Positions 43,359 through 53,396 of a stretch of 64,000 bases of DNA are shown here, piece by piece. This DNA comes from Rhodocollybia butyracea (Eukaryota > Basidiomycota > Agaricomycetes > Agaricales > Omphalotaceae). The first letter of the stretch is position 1. Each line of letters starts with the position of its first letter. The stretch is taken from assembly GCA_015501585.1 (NCBI GenBank), contig JADNRY010000333.1, positions 1 to 64,000 on the forward strand. Reading direction: 5' to 3'. Under the pieces are notes generated by a model. It was not told the DNA's origin. It saw only the letters and a program-made list of their open reading frames with translations, and searched no databases. A program made the translations under genes and the position numbers.

Positions 43359-44472
43359 CCCCAGTGAAAAGCCACACCGGCCTCAGCTGACATGTGCCGG
43401 CATGTGCTGGCAATATCTGGGATGAGCTGGGATTATCCGACTTGCGGATAATCCCAGAATTTGGCCGTTTCCTATGTTGTGGTCCGGGCAGGTCTGGGCA
43501 TATCTGACCAAAAGCAACACCATAAATGAAAATTCAGTTTCCTATTCAATTAAGTTTCTCTGGGATCCTCTGGGATCATCTGGGCTTAGCTGCATATGTG
43601 CCTATTACTGAAATTGTGATTGGATGCCTATCTGGGATGGTCTGGGATGGTCTGAGTTAAATGTATTGGATTATCACTACTTAATACAACATAAATACGA
43701 TATACAAACTACATACAAACTACATCGTACATATACTGCGACATTGAACTGATGACCGAGAAACATGCGGCGTGAGATATTGAGAAGTGGGAGCCAACCA
43801 CAATAGCTGAAAAGATTTTTCAGTTAATTAGCTCAAAAGAAAAGGTTGAGATAGCTCACCTTTGATGTACAGGAATTAATGAAAAGAGTCAAGTGCGGCA
43901 TACTGGCATACCGGCATGCTACGAGATCAACAGAGCTAATAAAAAACATAGCTCAATAAATTGTTCAAGAAAAGGTGAAGGTATCTCACCTTGGGAAAGG
44001 CCCAGCTCAACAAGTTCATTCTCAAGTCTCTAATCTGAGGTGGGCTGAGGAGTAATTGAAGCTTTGAAGAACAAATGTCGAGAATAGATAAAGCGTTGAG
44101 ATGACAGCAAACAGGAAGAGAACAAAAGAACGACGAAAGAAAAATTTCGAAATGTCGAAACTTGTAATCACATGTTAAGCCGCACGGCAGCATACATATA
44201 GTTCCTTCAATTTTCATGAAGTCAAAAAGTTGGAAGTACGAGCGCCAAACACACAGCAGATTAACTAAGTCGCATTGAGCAGCATTGAGTTCGAACTTGG
44301 AGACTGTTTTGAGTGAATTTCACCCCAATAGATTTCGGAATGCCATGAAATAAATTGAAATAAATGGTGCCCTTCATTTGACCAGCTGTACCTGGACAGA
44401 CTCGGACCAAGTCAGATATGTGCCAAATTTCCAGATTAACCCAGATCAACTCGGCGGGGCTTTTCACTGGGG
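43359..44472. mobile_element. 1.1 kb inverted-repeat DNA element, non-autonomous
   Basis: Ends are perfect 15 bp inverted copies (CCCCAGTGAAAAGCC and GGCTTTTCACTGGGG). The 5 bp CTGAA is duplicated at both sides (43354-43358 and 44473-44477), and removing the element restores repeat R. No transposase ORF. Inside: a perfect hairpin with 13 bp arms (43427-43439 and 43445-43457, CTGGGATTATCCG), many CTGGGAT words and ACATACAAACT repeats. CCCCAGTG ends with a 5 bp duplication do not fit hAT (8 bp) or Tc1 (TA), so the superfamily is open. Confidence 0.75.
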
Positions 44473-44744
44473 CTGAACAGTCACAGTGAAAGCTTGAGTT
44501 ATGATAGCCTAGCTAGCTGTCTTTTGTGAAGAGAATACTCGTTCACATATAAAGAGTTATGAATAACCCTAACCCTAATCACGTGAAGAAGTCAAAGCTA
44601 AGTTTACCGTCCGAAAGAAGAGAGAAAGGCTTCGTGTGTCGCTGTTTTCTGATAGTTGCTTGCTCAGGAGGATCTCTGGTTGTTTTAACCTTCACGAAGC
44701 AGCACGAAGGATGAGGTGAATGGAAGATGAGAAAGGCATGCCTA

Positions 44745-44935
44745 GTAGAACCAGAAGTCCGCTTTTGTACACCGACAAAACCTGCGTGTTTTTAGGTCAA
44801 GTATCTCGTCACAAAAGATGTTCCAGGACGTTCCTCAATATAGGGCGAGTTTACAGGCACTACTGTGGACTTCGACCGAGTGCTAGGTCTTAAAGAGCTT
44901 AGATCTAACGCAGAACTTCCTGTACGCGGCAGGTT
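44745..44935 (-). pseudogene. MT relic (M14)
   Basis: A few short pieces of an MT: a QKRTSG-like stretch at about 44755-44800 and a degraded first exon with promoter (VNSPYIEERP, GGTCTTAAAGAGC) at 44815-44915. Everything between is deleted. Counterpart of M8. Confidence 0.45.
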
Positions 44936-45241
44936 ATGTGCTTTGTGTTAAAAAGACGCTGGATAGACAGAAGGCCTTGTCAGTAGGTTTGTGAGCACCT
45001 GTACTATAACCTGTGAGGGTTAGGGGATGTGCTCCACTGGCACGTTAAAGTTGGCGTGCAAACTTTCTCATTTTTCATTTGAAGACATCTGAACTCAATT
45101 GTGCGATAGTTCCAATATGAAACCGCGAAGAGCATCGACACTTATTTGAGGTGGGATACTCTGTTTGCCCATTTTACTGGACGATTACAGGTGTTACATA
45201 CTGGTTACATATCAGAAATAAATTGTACAAAGTGCGACTAG

Positions 45242-46204
45242 TCAAATCTGTGGCTTCTGTGCGTAAGCTACAGTCCAATGCCACGAGTACTGCGAGGGCG
45301 TATGCCACTCCTGGTCGATTCCTTTACCCAGAGCCTCTATTTCATCCTCCGACTCAAACATCCCAGTGGCAAGGAAAGCGGGTTTCAGTACTGGTATAAC
45401 AGCCATCCAAAGCCTCTTTTGGCCTTGGAATTCCAAATCCAAATCCTGTGAATCCAACCTCGGAAGAGCAGTAGTCCGCTTTTGTATATTGACAAAACCT
45501 GCATTTTCTAGACGTTGGTCGAGGGTCTCGTTTAGATCCGACACAAGTCCTTTATTGACATACACAGCGGCGTATGCATCTATAAAACGCTTTATCGGAC
45601 CACCGCATACTGTAGTCTCAGGCCCGGTCTCCAAAAGTTGGATCCACCCTCCTGGTTTCAGAACGCGATACAATTCCCCCAGTGCTACTCCCCATTGTTC
45701 AGACGTAAGTGCGCCACAGAGTAGTCGTTGATTTACCAGCTTGAACTTATTACTCCAGGACTTTGGGAGATTTGTAACAGTGTGTACGGCAAAGGTGACA
45801 TTTTGTGGATGTTGAGTGGGGAAAAGGCGCTGACTGATATCAATACCAGTGAGAGAAACGCTTGGGTGAACTTTGTGGGCAACATTGAGGAGCCAAATAC
45901 CTGCTACTAAGTCAGTTCCATTCCGAGTCAGAATTTTCAATTCGATGAACACGGACCAGTTCCAGTTGCACTCTCGAGTATCTCGTCTCCAGGGTCAAGC
46001 GAAATTTTTGGGACGATAAGCTGTCCCTCACATAGAACTTGCGTGAAGTATCGATTCTGTGCATCGAGTCTATCAGACAAAAGAGAGCATATCAGTTTCA
46101 TATTTCCAAAGATAAGCACTGAATACACACCTCTCTTGTTCATCTTCGTTATAAGACACGATGTAGTGGGACACAAAAGGTCGTTCCTCAATATGGGGCG
46201 ACAT
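45242..46204 (-). CDS. UMTA-like SAM methyltransferase (M13), intact
   Basis: Exons 46204-46131, 46069-45957 and 45900-45242; phases exact; 281 aa. The first exon is three codons shorter (MSPHIEERPFVSHYIVSYNE), because AVN was lost next to the ATG. DEILESATGTG joins IWLLNVAHKV (Asp to Asn after LL, unlike the other copies), then SLTGIDISQRLFP, LPKSWSNKF and VLKPGGWIQLLETG; tail YAQKPQI. Duplicate of M7. The D to N change lies just behind the SAM loop, so activity may differ. No lesions seen. Confidence 0.85.
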
Positions 46205-46226
46205 TCCTGTGGACTTCGGTCGAGTG

Positions 46227-46272
46227 CTAGGTTTTAAAAGAGTGCAGATTGTACGCAGAACTGATGATCATT
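46227..46272 (-). promoter_or_regulatory. Conserved MT-family proximal promoter (M13)
   Basis: GATCATCAGTTCTGC, a GTACAATCTGCAC variant and TCTTTTAAAACC before the ATG at 46204. Same spacing as in the other copies. Confidence 0.6.
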
Positions 46273-46319
46273 GGAATTAGTTGAGAATTAGCACGCAAAG
46301 TGAAACTTACATCTTAAAT

Positions 46320-46740
46320 TGTACAAGGTTCAAGGGACACAAAGTCCAAATGGGACATGCTTAATAGGATGATCCTCGATATACGGCAAACTTCCCGCCC
46401 TTTCGGTAAATTTAGAAGGGGATATGCTTCATGCCGAAAGGACTCTGGATAGAGGTAGAATTGGTGATAATAGTATGGAAGGTCTAGCCAGATGGTTGAT
46501 CAATGATGAGCACTTCAAGTACGGGTTAGCGCGTTTGCTCTATGCTTGAGAGTTGTCATGAAAACCTTCCCATCTTCAAAGACACCTTTATCCGTTGCGC
46601 CTCAATCGTGCACCCATCTTCAAGAACATCTTCTCAATCATGCAATAGTTCCAATATAAAGCCAAAAAAGAGCATCTATACTTATTTGAGATGGATACGC
46701 TACTCTGATCGTGTTGTTTTTGAAGATTAGTACAGGTGTC
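46320..46740 (-). pseudogene. Decayed MT exon 1 and flank module
   Basis: Second-block copy of the module at 30.68-31.1 kb, with the same spacer words (GGACTCTGGATAGAGG, AGATGGTTGATCAATGATGA). Nothing open. Confidence 0.4.
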
Positions 46741-46781
46741 ATCCAAAAAAAGAAATAATTTTACAACCAAGTTGTGTCCAG

Positions 46782-47754
46782 TCAAATATCTGGCTTCTGG
46801 GCGTAAGCTACAGTATAATGCCACCTAAATTGCGAGGGTGCATTCCACTCCTCATCAATTCCTTTGTGCAGAGCATCTATTTCATCCTCCGACTCAAACA
46901 TCCCAGTGGCAAGGAAAGCTGGTTTTAGTGTTGGTATGGAGGCCATAATAAGCCTCTTTTGACCTTTGAATTCGAAATCCACATCCTGTGAATCCAACCT
47001 TGGAAGAGCTGTAGTCCGCTTCTGTACATTGACGAAACCTGTATGTTCGAGACGTTGGTCAAGGGTCTCGGTTAAATTCGATACAAGTCCACTATTGACA
47101 AACGCTGCGGCAAACGCATCCGCGTACCGCTTCATTGAACCACTGCTTATTGAAGTCTCAGGACTAGACTCCAGAAGTTGGATCCACCCTCCCGGTTTCA
47201 AGATGCGATACAATTCGCTCAACGCCATTCCCCATTGCTCATGCGTCAGTGCACCGAAGATTAGTCGTTGATTTACCAGGCTGAATCTACTGCTCCATGA
47301 CTCTGGGAGATTTGTGACAGTGTGTACAGCGAAGGTAACATTTTGTGGATATTGGGTGGGAAAGTGACGTTGACTGATATCGATACCAGTGAGAGAAACG
47401 TTCGAGTGAACCTTGCGGGAAACGTCGAGTAGCCAAATACCTGCCACTACGTTAGTTCCATTTATATTTTTCAATTTGATGAACACGGACCGGTTCCAGC
47501 TGCACTGTCGAGTATCTCGTCTCCGGGATCAGGTGAAAATTTTGGGACGTAGATGAGCTGTCCATCACATAGAACTTGGGTCAAATGTTGATTCTGCCAA
47601 TCGAGTCTATCAGGCAAAGGAACGAGATCAATTGTGTAGCGACTCTGAGAGGATAAGCAAATACATACCTCTCTCGCTCCTCTTCGGTATGAGACTTGAG
47701 GATGTAGTGGGACACAAAAGGATGCTCCTCAGTATGTGGGGACTTTACAGCCAT
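46782..47754 (-). CDS. UMTA-like SAM methyltransferase (M11), intact
   Basis: Exons 47754-47669, 47606-47491 and 47440-46782; phases exact; 286 aa. First exon MAVKSPHTEEHPFVSHYILK, one codon longer than in M4. DEILDSAAGTG or DSATGTG-type motif I joined to IWLLDVSRKV, SLTGIDISQRHFPTQ, LPESWSSRFSLVNQRL, HEQWGMALSELYRILKPGG, tail YAQKPDI. Cytosolic, substrate unknown. This is the working partner of pseudogene M9, and it shows the ancestral orientation of the 42 bp segment inverted there. Confidence 0.85.
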
Positions 47755-47777
47755 TTCTGCAGACTTTGACCGAGTGC

Positions 47778-47818
47778 TAGGTCTTAAAAGAGCATAGATT
47801 GAATGCAGAACTGATCGT
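47778..47818 (-). promoter_or_regulatory. Conserved MT-family proximal promoter (M11)
   Basis: CGATCAGTTCTGC (shorter at its left end), ATTCAATCTATGC and TCTTTTAAGACC before the ATG at 47754. Confidence 0.55.
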
Positions 47819-47839
47819 TGGCATTTAGCATGGAAGGTG

Positions 47840-48260
47840 GGACTTCCTGTCAGATCATGTTTGATGGGAGCAAGTTGTTTAACTTGTAAGTGGCGGGTTC
47901 ATGGGACACAAGGGGATGCTCCTCGACTCCATACTATGTGGCAAACTCCCAGCCATTTCGGGGTAATTCTATACGATGTGCTTCGTGTTAAAAGGACTGT
48001 AGATAAAGGTAGAATTGATGATAGGGTGGAAGGCCTTGCAAGAGGGTTGACTGCACTTGTATTACATATAACTTGCATATAACTGTGGGGATTAGCACAT
48101 TAGTACATGTGCTCCTCGCTAGAGTTGACGTGAAAACTTTTATCTACAAAGACATCTTTATTCCCTACGACTCCGTGTGATACTAGTTCCGATATGAAAG
48201 CGTAAAAGAGCGTCAATACCTATTATTATCTGAGATGGGATTACGCTACTTTGACTGTAT
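47840..48260 (-). pseudogene. Decayed MT exon 1 and flank module
   Basis: Matches 32150-32640 (GGGGATGCTCCTCGACTCCA, GGACTGTAGATAAAGG). A worn MT first exon is at 47890-47960. No open gene. Confidence 0.4.
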
Positions 48261-48287
48261 TATCGTTGTGTTGGATGAGTACAAGTG

Positions 48288-49180
48288 TTATCCAAAATGA
48301 CAAATCGTGTCCAGTCGAATATCTGGCTTCTGTGCGTAAGCTACAGTATAATGCCACAAGCGTTGCAAGAGTGTATTCCAATCCTGGTCGACTCCCTTGC
48401 GCGGACGGTGTGTGACGGTGAGTGATAGCAAGGCCGCTATCATTGATGATGATGAACGCACAACGATGGGCCTGGGGATGATCGGAGGCACAGCGTCGCA
48501 TCCTGGGCGTGAGCAGAGACGCGTAAGGCTTGGGCTTTTGCAAATTCTGGTACCTACCGATCGAAGGACAGTGAACGACCTGAGGTTTTCCATTAGTCTT
48601 GCCAATTTCACCAGTAAGCATGTTGAGGATCCTTTCGTTATTATCGATTGCAACAGTCGACCAGAATCCACCCAATAATCGCTGGTCGATGGTTGGAGCT
48701 GGAGCTTGGCAACAGGATCTAAAGAAAGATTCAAACATTTTGTCAGCTAAGAGCGACCGTGGCATGCGGAACCTGAAGGTAACAATTAGTTAGACTGGAA
48801 AGGAAACGCGGGAGCTAGATGTACATACGTCGCCAGATTGAGGTAAGGCCGGATGGCTCGCCGTCTGCTCCAGCTTGAGTTTCCTGGTTCTGATCCGAAT
48901 CAGCCAGAAGAGCATACTCCTCGAAACCCTTCGTCATAGAGTGACTGGCAGTCCCGAGGTAGGTATCACCGAATCATAAAAACTAGTATAGCAGCCACTA
49001 CATGCGAGATTAGTTCAAGTCGGATATAGGAACTAGCACTTACCAAAACTCTAAAAACGGTCAACATCTGGTCTTTGATCCTTATCCAAACCATTCGATA
49101 TTCTTCATCGAGTCGTTGAGCAAGCGGTTCGAGTTCTTTGTCTCAGCAACTGTGGTAGCTGCCCGGTGAGTATGACGACA
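48288..49180 (-). pseudogene. Chimera: unrecognised gene relic fused to an MT tail (copy 2)
   Basis: Same fusion as at 32.65 kb. Here an open frame (48734-48288) runs without a stop from the foreign part (DPVAKLQLQPSTSDYWVDSG) into the MT tail (KGVDQDWNTLLQRLWHYTVAY), so a fusion protein of about 148 aa is possible. Upstream exons show GDTYLGTASHSMTKGFEEYA, LLADSDQNQETQAGADGE and, further out, LDEEYRMVWIRIKDQMLTVF. About 200 bp present here near 48450-48620 are missing in copy 1. Frames of the upstream exons do not all connect; probably decayed. Confidence 0.45.
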
Positions 49181-49537
49181 TTTCGTCGTTCATAGTGCTA
49201 GGAGATGGTTCGTGAATGCGCTAGCGTCGAGAGAGAGCTATTGAGCATCAGAGATTAGAGTAAACTGGACAAAACATTCAGCCGTGGCCAATAACATCGA
49301 GTACACAAGGGACACAAACCAGCTTTAGTTATCCACCTATCGCGTTACTTGAAGCTGTCCTGCAAGGCTCAATTTCGAACACAGCTTGTCAGAGTCTCGG
49401 CGGGTTGCCCAAGAACTTGAAGTTTTGAAGAAACCTTAGGCGCCATCACCTGACCTATGCAGATAATCAAGTCAGTTATCACATGCTAAGTTTCTTCTTG
49501 CGGGACTAAGTTCTAACTATTTCTCGCACAAACATCC

Positions 49538-50062
49538 ATGGCCCAGCCGCTTGAACGAGTCAGAAAGTACCCTCACACCATCAAATCCCTTCTGGACGCC
49601 AATCCCTCGCTTGCCAACATTGAAAACTTTCCAGGGTTCTCCGAGACCATCCAAGCCGGCACGCCTCTCAACGTCAGCGATCTTTTCAATGCTGAACTCG
49701 ACTTGGGAAATCTGGTTTATCTACACAGTGAGCCTTCACGCCACTCAAAGTAAAGGATACTACCTCACAATTCCTCTTTTATCAGAAAGTGGAAACGCCA
49801 ATGTCAGTTCTGCCGTGGTGGCAAGCGCCAAAAACCGCCTCGCCGCCGTGCGCAATGTCCGTAAGTCAATCTTCTACTTATTTTCATACTTGTTACTTAT
49901 TGCTTATGTAACTCTCAAATCGTAGATGCGCGTCTCGAGTATGGTGATGTGATTGCCATGCTCAACAATATCCAAACCTCGATTAGTGGGCTGCGTGAAG
50001 ACATGAACACCAAGTTCAAGGGGTTGTCGGATCGGCTGGATCAATTAAAGGGTTGGAGGTGA
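49538..50062 (+). CDS. Small coiled-coil protein, unrecognised
   Basis: Three exons (49538-49727, 49786-49860, 49926-50062), phases exact, 133 aa. The N-terminal part (MAQPLERVRKYPHTIKSLLD) is followed by an NVSSAVVASAKNRLAAVRNV helix. The C-terminal ~45 residues (LNNIQTSISGLREDMNTKF, KGLSDRLDQLKGWR) have the heptad pattern of a coiled coil. No signal or membrane segment. Similar short coiled-coil ORFs are common in Agaricomycetes without known function. It lies just outside the duplicated block. Confidence 0.6.
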
Positions 50063-50310
50063 GAAGGCACATGAAGGATATGAAAGGTGCCTCCTCAGTG
50101 CCTGGGTCAAGAATCACGCGAAAAGGAGTACTAGTGTGTTACTCAACGAACTGTATTATTGACTGCGTTCGCTGGACGTTGATGCAAATCTTTCTACATG
50201 AATCTGGGCGACTGGCCTGAGCAAGTTTAGTCACCAAACATCGTACTGCGAACTCATTGTATTCTTCCTTTTACCAAAATCAACCTCTATGGGCACGGCT
50301 TTGAATTGTA
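50063..50310. other. Spacer with a fragment of the R-repeat end
   Basis: GCCTGGGTCAAGAATCACGC at about 50100 matches the far edge of repeat R near 29235. Otherwise nothing seen. Confidence 0.35.
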
Positions 50311-50711
50311 TTACTGCTTGCTATAAACTTGCCCGTGAAGATACATACTATGGATGATTTCGTGGCGGGAACGTTTTCGTTCGAATAGAATGAGATCATC
50401 GGTGATCACAGAGAACTCTCTGAAAGGTACCAGGAGGAGCTCCTGGAATCGGGTGATTGCGCGGGCACGAGGATCAGAAGAGTTGGGATGCGCGGAGTCG
50501 CCTAGTGAGGCAAAGTAGTCTTGCATCAGACTATACTCGTTAATCTGTTAGTCCGGTCTTCTTAGAAATGTTACACCAACACTTACTTTAGAAATCCTCC
50601 ATCATCCTGTATTTGTAGTAGCTTCTCCCCGTTGATTTTGAGAATAGCTGAATCGTGAATAAGAACACAAAGCGAAAGATTATAAGAGATACCGAAGCTA
50701 GAGCTAATCAT
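50311..50711 (-). pseudogene. 3' part of a decayed Rab-GAP (TBC) gene, or a small gene
   Basis: Two exons fit exactly (50711-50587 and 50530-50311; 114 aa): LKINGEKLLQIQDDGGFLN, then LMQDYFASLGDSAHPNSSD and ARAITRFQELLLVPFREF. Strand, spacing and the FREFSVITDD style suggest this is a downstream piece of the GRAM/TBC-type Rab-GAP whose TBC domain remnant lies just upstream (50.96-51.72 kb). If so, the ATG is accidental. If not, it is a separate small gene. Confidence 0.4.
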
Positions 50712-50959
50712 GAGCGGCGATATCATCGTAAGAAGCCTTCATCACTCACCCGACTTGGAACAAGGCCTTGGGCCCCTTACAGAAAAAGCAGTCAACTATC
50801 CGGAAGGCAAAGATCGTTGGCATACGATTGATGAATCTGAGCAGAATGAATCAGCAACAGTCCTTCGAACGAGAGGAACGCACACACAGACTGAGGAACC
50901 AAGGGAGAGACGCGACGGATAATTGCACGTCGACTGTTATAAAGTGATTGTATATGATA

Positions 50960-51720
50960 GCTAGACATCGTTGCACCAGCGATGCAAACACGCGTTGATC
51001 CAGAAGAGTTCCATGCATGGGACTAAGAAAGACCTAGTTTTAGTACAACAGATCGAGTAGAGACAGGAAGGGACAAACGCGTAATATCCAGGTGGTAAAC
51101 AATCACAGATCCAGAACGCTTGCTCTTCAGACATGTAACTTTGGAGAAGACCCAATACCAATCAGTAGTCTGATACGAGCTGCGCCCTACATCAATATCG
51201 CCGCGACAAGGATGTTCATGGCCTGTACAAGAATCAGCATGAATGTCCAATCTCCGAAAAGTCGTATACCAGACCTGACAATAACCCAACTCTGGATTCT
51301 TGAGCGAATAAGCCTGCAGCACCTTCCCTAACGTGCTAATACCCTCTTCCGATTGATATCCAGCATATTCCGGCAGGTTCTGATAAAGGTCCTTCTCAAT
51401 ATCCTCGATACTAGTCGTCCTGCCCGTGTTCTGCTCCAACAGTTATCCGTACAGCCCAATATTCGAATAGCGGAGGAACAAGGACCCAGAAAGCGTCTCC
51501 CACAAATATTTTTCCTTGCAATCAGTTTGGCAGCCCGACTTGTATGAGACGCGTGCACTGTGGATATCGAAGGAGGGTGAGGTTCCTGTCCGTGCGCTAT
51601 TGCGTAGAACCAGCGAATGAGATGAGATGAAGACCTGAAAGTCGGAACAAAACACTGTTCGGCCGCTTTTACCATAGCCCCCTCAAAAGTGGACAAACCT
51701 TGCCCGTTGTTTTGGCAAGA
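50960..51720 (-). pseudogene. TBC-domain Rab GTPase-activating protein, fragment
   Basis: The minus strand encodes WETLSGSLFLRYSN, then EQNTGRTTSIEDIEKDL, LPEYAGYQSEEGISTL and AYSLKNPELGYCQ. These form a TBC domain with the IxxDLxR-like region (arginine finger position changed to Q: DLYQNLP). After an intron-like gap MSEEQAFW and LPPGYYAF follow. TBC proteins speed GTP hydrolysis by Rab GTPases in membrane traffic. The pieces are in different frames and the central part (MNILVAAIL region) is damaged, so it is a decayed copy. Confidence 0.65.
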
Positions 51721-52899
51721 CATGTGCATGGTTCTTTGCTTCGCACATAAGGTCTTTCGTCAGACCCAGCCTCCTGGGAAGAGGTAAATTTGGGCTTGAG
51801 ATCATGAACGTTTGAACCGTCGACCTAGAACAAATAAAAGGCCGTTGGTGAGACTCGGAGAAACAGCGAGGAAAGTCGATGGGCTTACCCAGGGACATAC
51901 TCGCTATAACAATAAGACTCGGAAAATGGATTCATGGCTGTCAATTTCAAAGACCAAGACAAGACTGAGGAGGAAGAAACTGGCCAAGATAGATAGCGAG
52001 TAAACAACCAGATCTCACGTTACACGGCCGCGGACTCCGAGGCCGTTCCGACCCTCTTTCTTCCTTCGATGGTGTAGTGACACGCCTCGATAAAAGAGCT
52101 TAGACCTTCAAGCAGTTTCAAGTTACTTAGTAGCCAATATTTCAATATCCAAAGTCTACTAATCTTTGATAGCTCTTTCGAGTCTTGATTTCTGTGCACC
52201 ACGAACCTTATGAGCACATAAGTATATCTCTTCTTGCATAACGCGTGCAGGTTTGTCTCACTGCTACTTTGATTATTTCTATAGCGATGGTGCTAATCAG
52301 GCAGTCTTGCAGGTCGTATGAAAACACTGCAACATTTTGGTCCCTCAGTCAGTGTAGACAAGAACGTACGTTCTTGATTTTCACGGACAATAGTTCTCTG
52401 TCGACTCCTGCATTGTCCTCACCTTAAATATGGCACTGACTCACTCTTCAGTCAGTTCCAAGGACTTCGTGTGCTTTCGTCTCTTTTGAATCGGCATCAC
52501 CCAGGCTCGACACCTTCATTCTCACTTACATCTGAACATCCTCCAATACACGTTCGACTCGGAATTTCTGAATAACCGTCGACTTTGCTTCTTCTTCCGT
52601 CCTCGCGCGGGAAGTAGCCTCGAAGATGGGAAAATATGATCGTCAATTCACGTATCGACCGTGTACGGAAATCTATGATCGGAGCATCCGAGTCCTCTCC
52701 GAATTGTTGCCCTTGGTGGGCGTCACCCACGTCGGTGACTCTCCACCCGAAACACACTCCTGCTCGCCACGGGAGCTACCTGGGTATCATTGGAGGCACA
52801 ACGTGGTTTCCTTGGATAATCCCAGCATATTTATGGGAAGGTAGTGGGCGACGTGGTGTGCTGAGCGAGGTAGACTCAAGCATACAGCCCCCGTCCCTA
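51721..52899. other. Stretch without a supported gene
   Basis: 51.72-51.90 kb may hold further Rab-GAP upstream sequence (frames reading LTKDLMCEAKNHAHVL), but I cannot align it. The remainder has only short overlapping ORFs on both strands and no repeats I can define. Confidence 0.35.
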
Positions 52900-53090
52900 T
52901 TTCAGGTGACAATTTCGGATCCCTTTCACTAGCGGAAATTTCCAGAAACCAGAGCTTAGTTCAAACACATCAATGTCAAGGATCTTTTTGTACGCGAGGT
53001 AGGTGAGCACCAAGTGGGATCTGAGGCCAATGTCGCAGATGTTTTCACCAAGCCAATGGGTAGGGCGCTCTTCTACCGCAATCGAGGTGA
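52900..53090 (+). mobile_element. copia polyprotein relic (RNase H end)
   Basis: DNFGSLSLAEISRNQ, then one frame on KHINVKDLFVREVGEHQVG and ANVADVFTKPMGRALF. This is the standard C-terminus of a copia polyprotein (KHIDV...ADxFTKPL). It is a different element from that at 37-42.6 kb (whose end reads NQANLLTKPLHR). No LTRs found. Confidence 0.7.
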
Positions 53091-53361
53091 GCTACCTTTA
53101 CTTACATGTGTCTTCGTACTAACTAATAGTAGACTTATATGTTCTCTGACAGGTATATTAGATTATTTCTACCAAAATCGAGACTTACGTTCTCTGACAG
53201 ACACAACAGTACATAACCTACAACCGCCACTGGCAAGCCGCTGGGGCTGTTATTACATCTTCGCGTCAACATTGATACACCCTTTCATCTTTCCTTGGTG
53301 ATTTACCAATAAGGAAGATGCGCTATATCCACCGTCGCAAATCTCAGATAACCCCTTCTGC

Positions 53362-53396
53362 ATAAGTGGGGTAAGTGGGGTAAGTGGGGTACTTGG
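53362..53396. repeat. Minisatellite, AAGTGGGGT units
   Basis: Three perfect copies in a row plus a partial one. Confidence 0.7.

Noticed and set aside
43359..44472. hAT assignment for the 1.1 kb element because of the CAGTG ends
   Set aside because: With CAGTG as the end, the flanking 8 bp do not match; only CCCC-ended repeats give a clean 5 bp duplication.
50710..50922. Open frame of 70 codons, plus strand
   Set aside because: Short and hydrophilic, with no family; it overlaps the start of the minus-strand Rab-GAP piece and may be chance.
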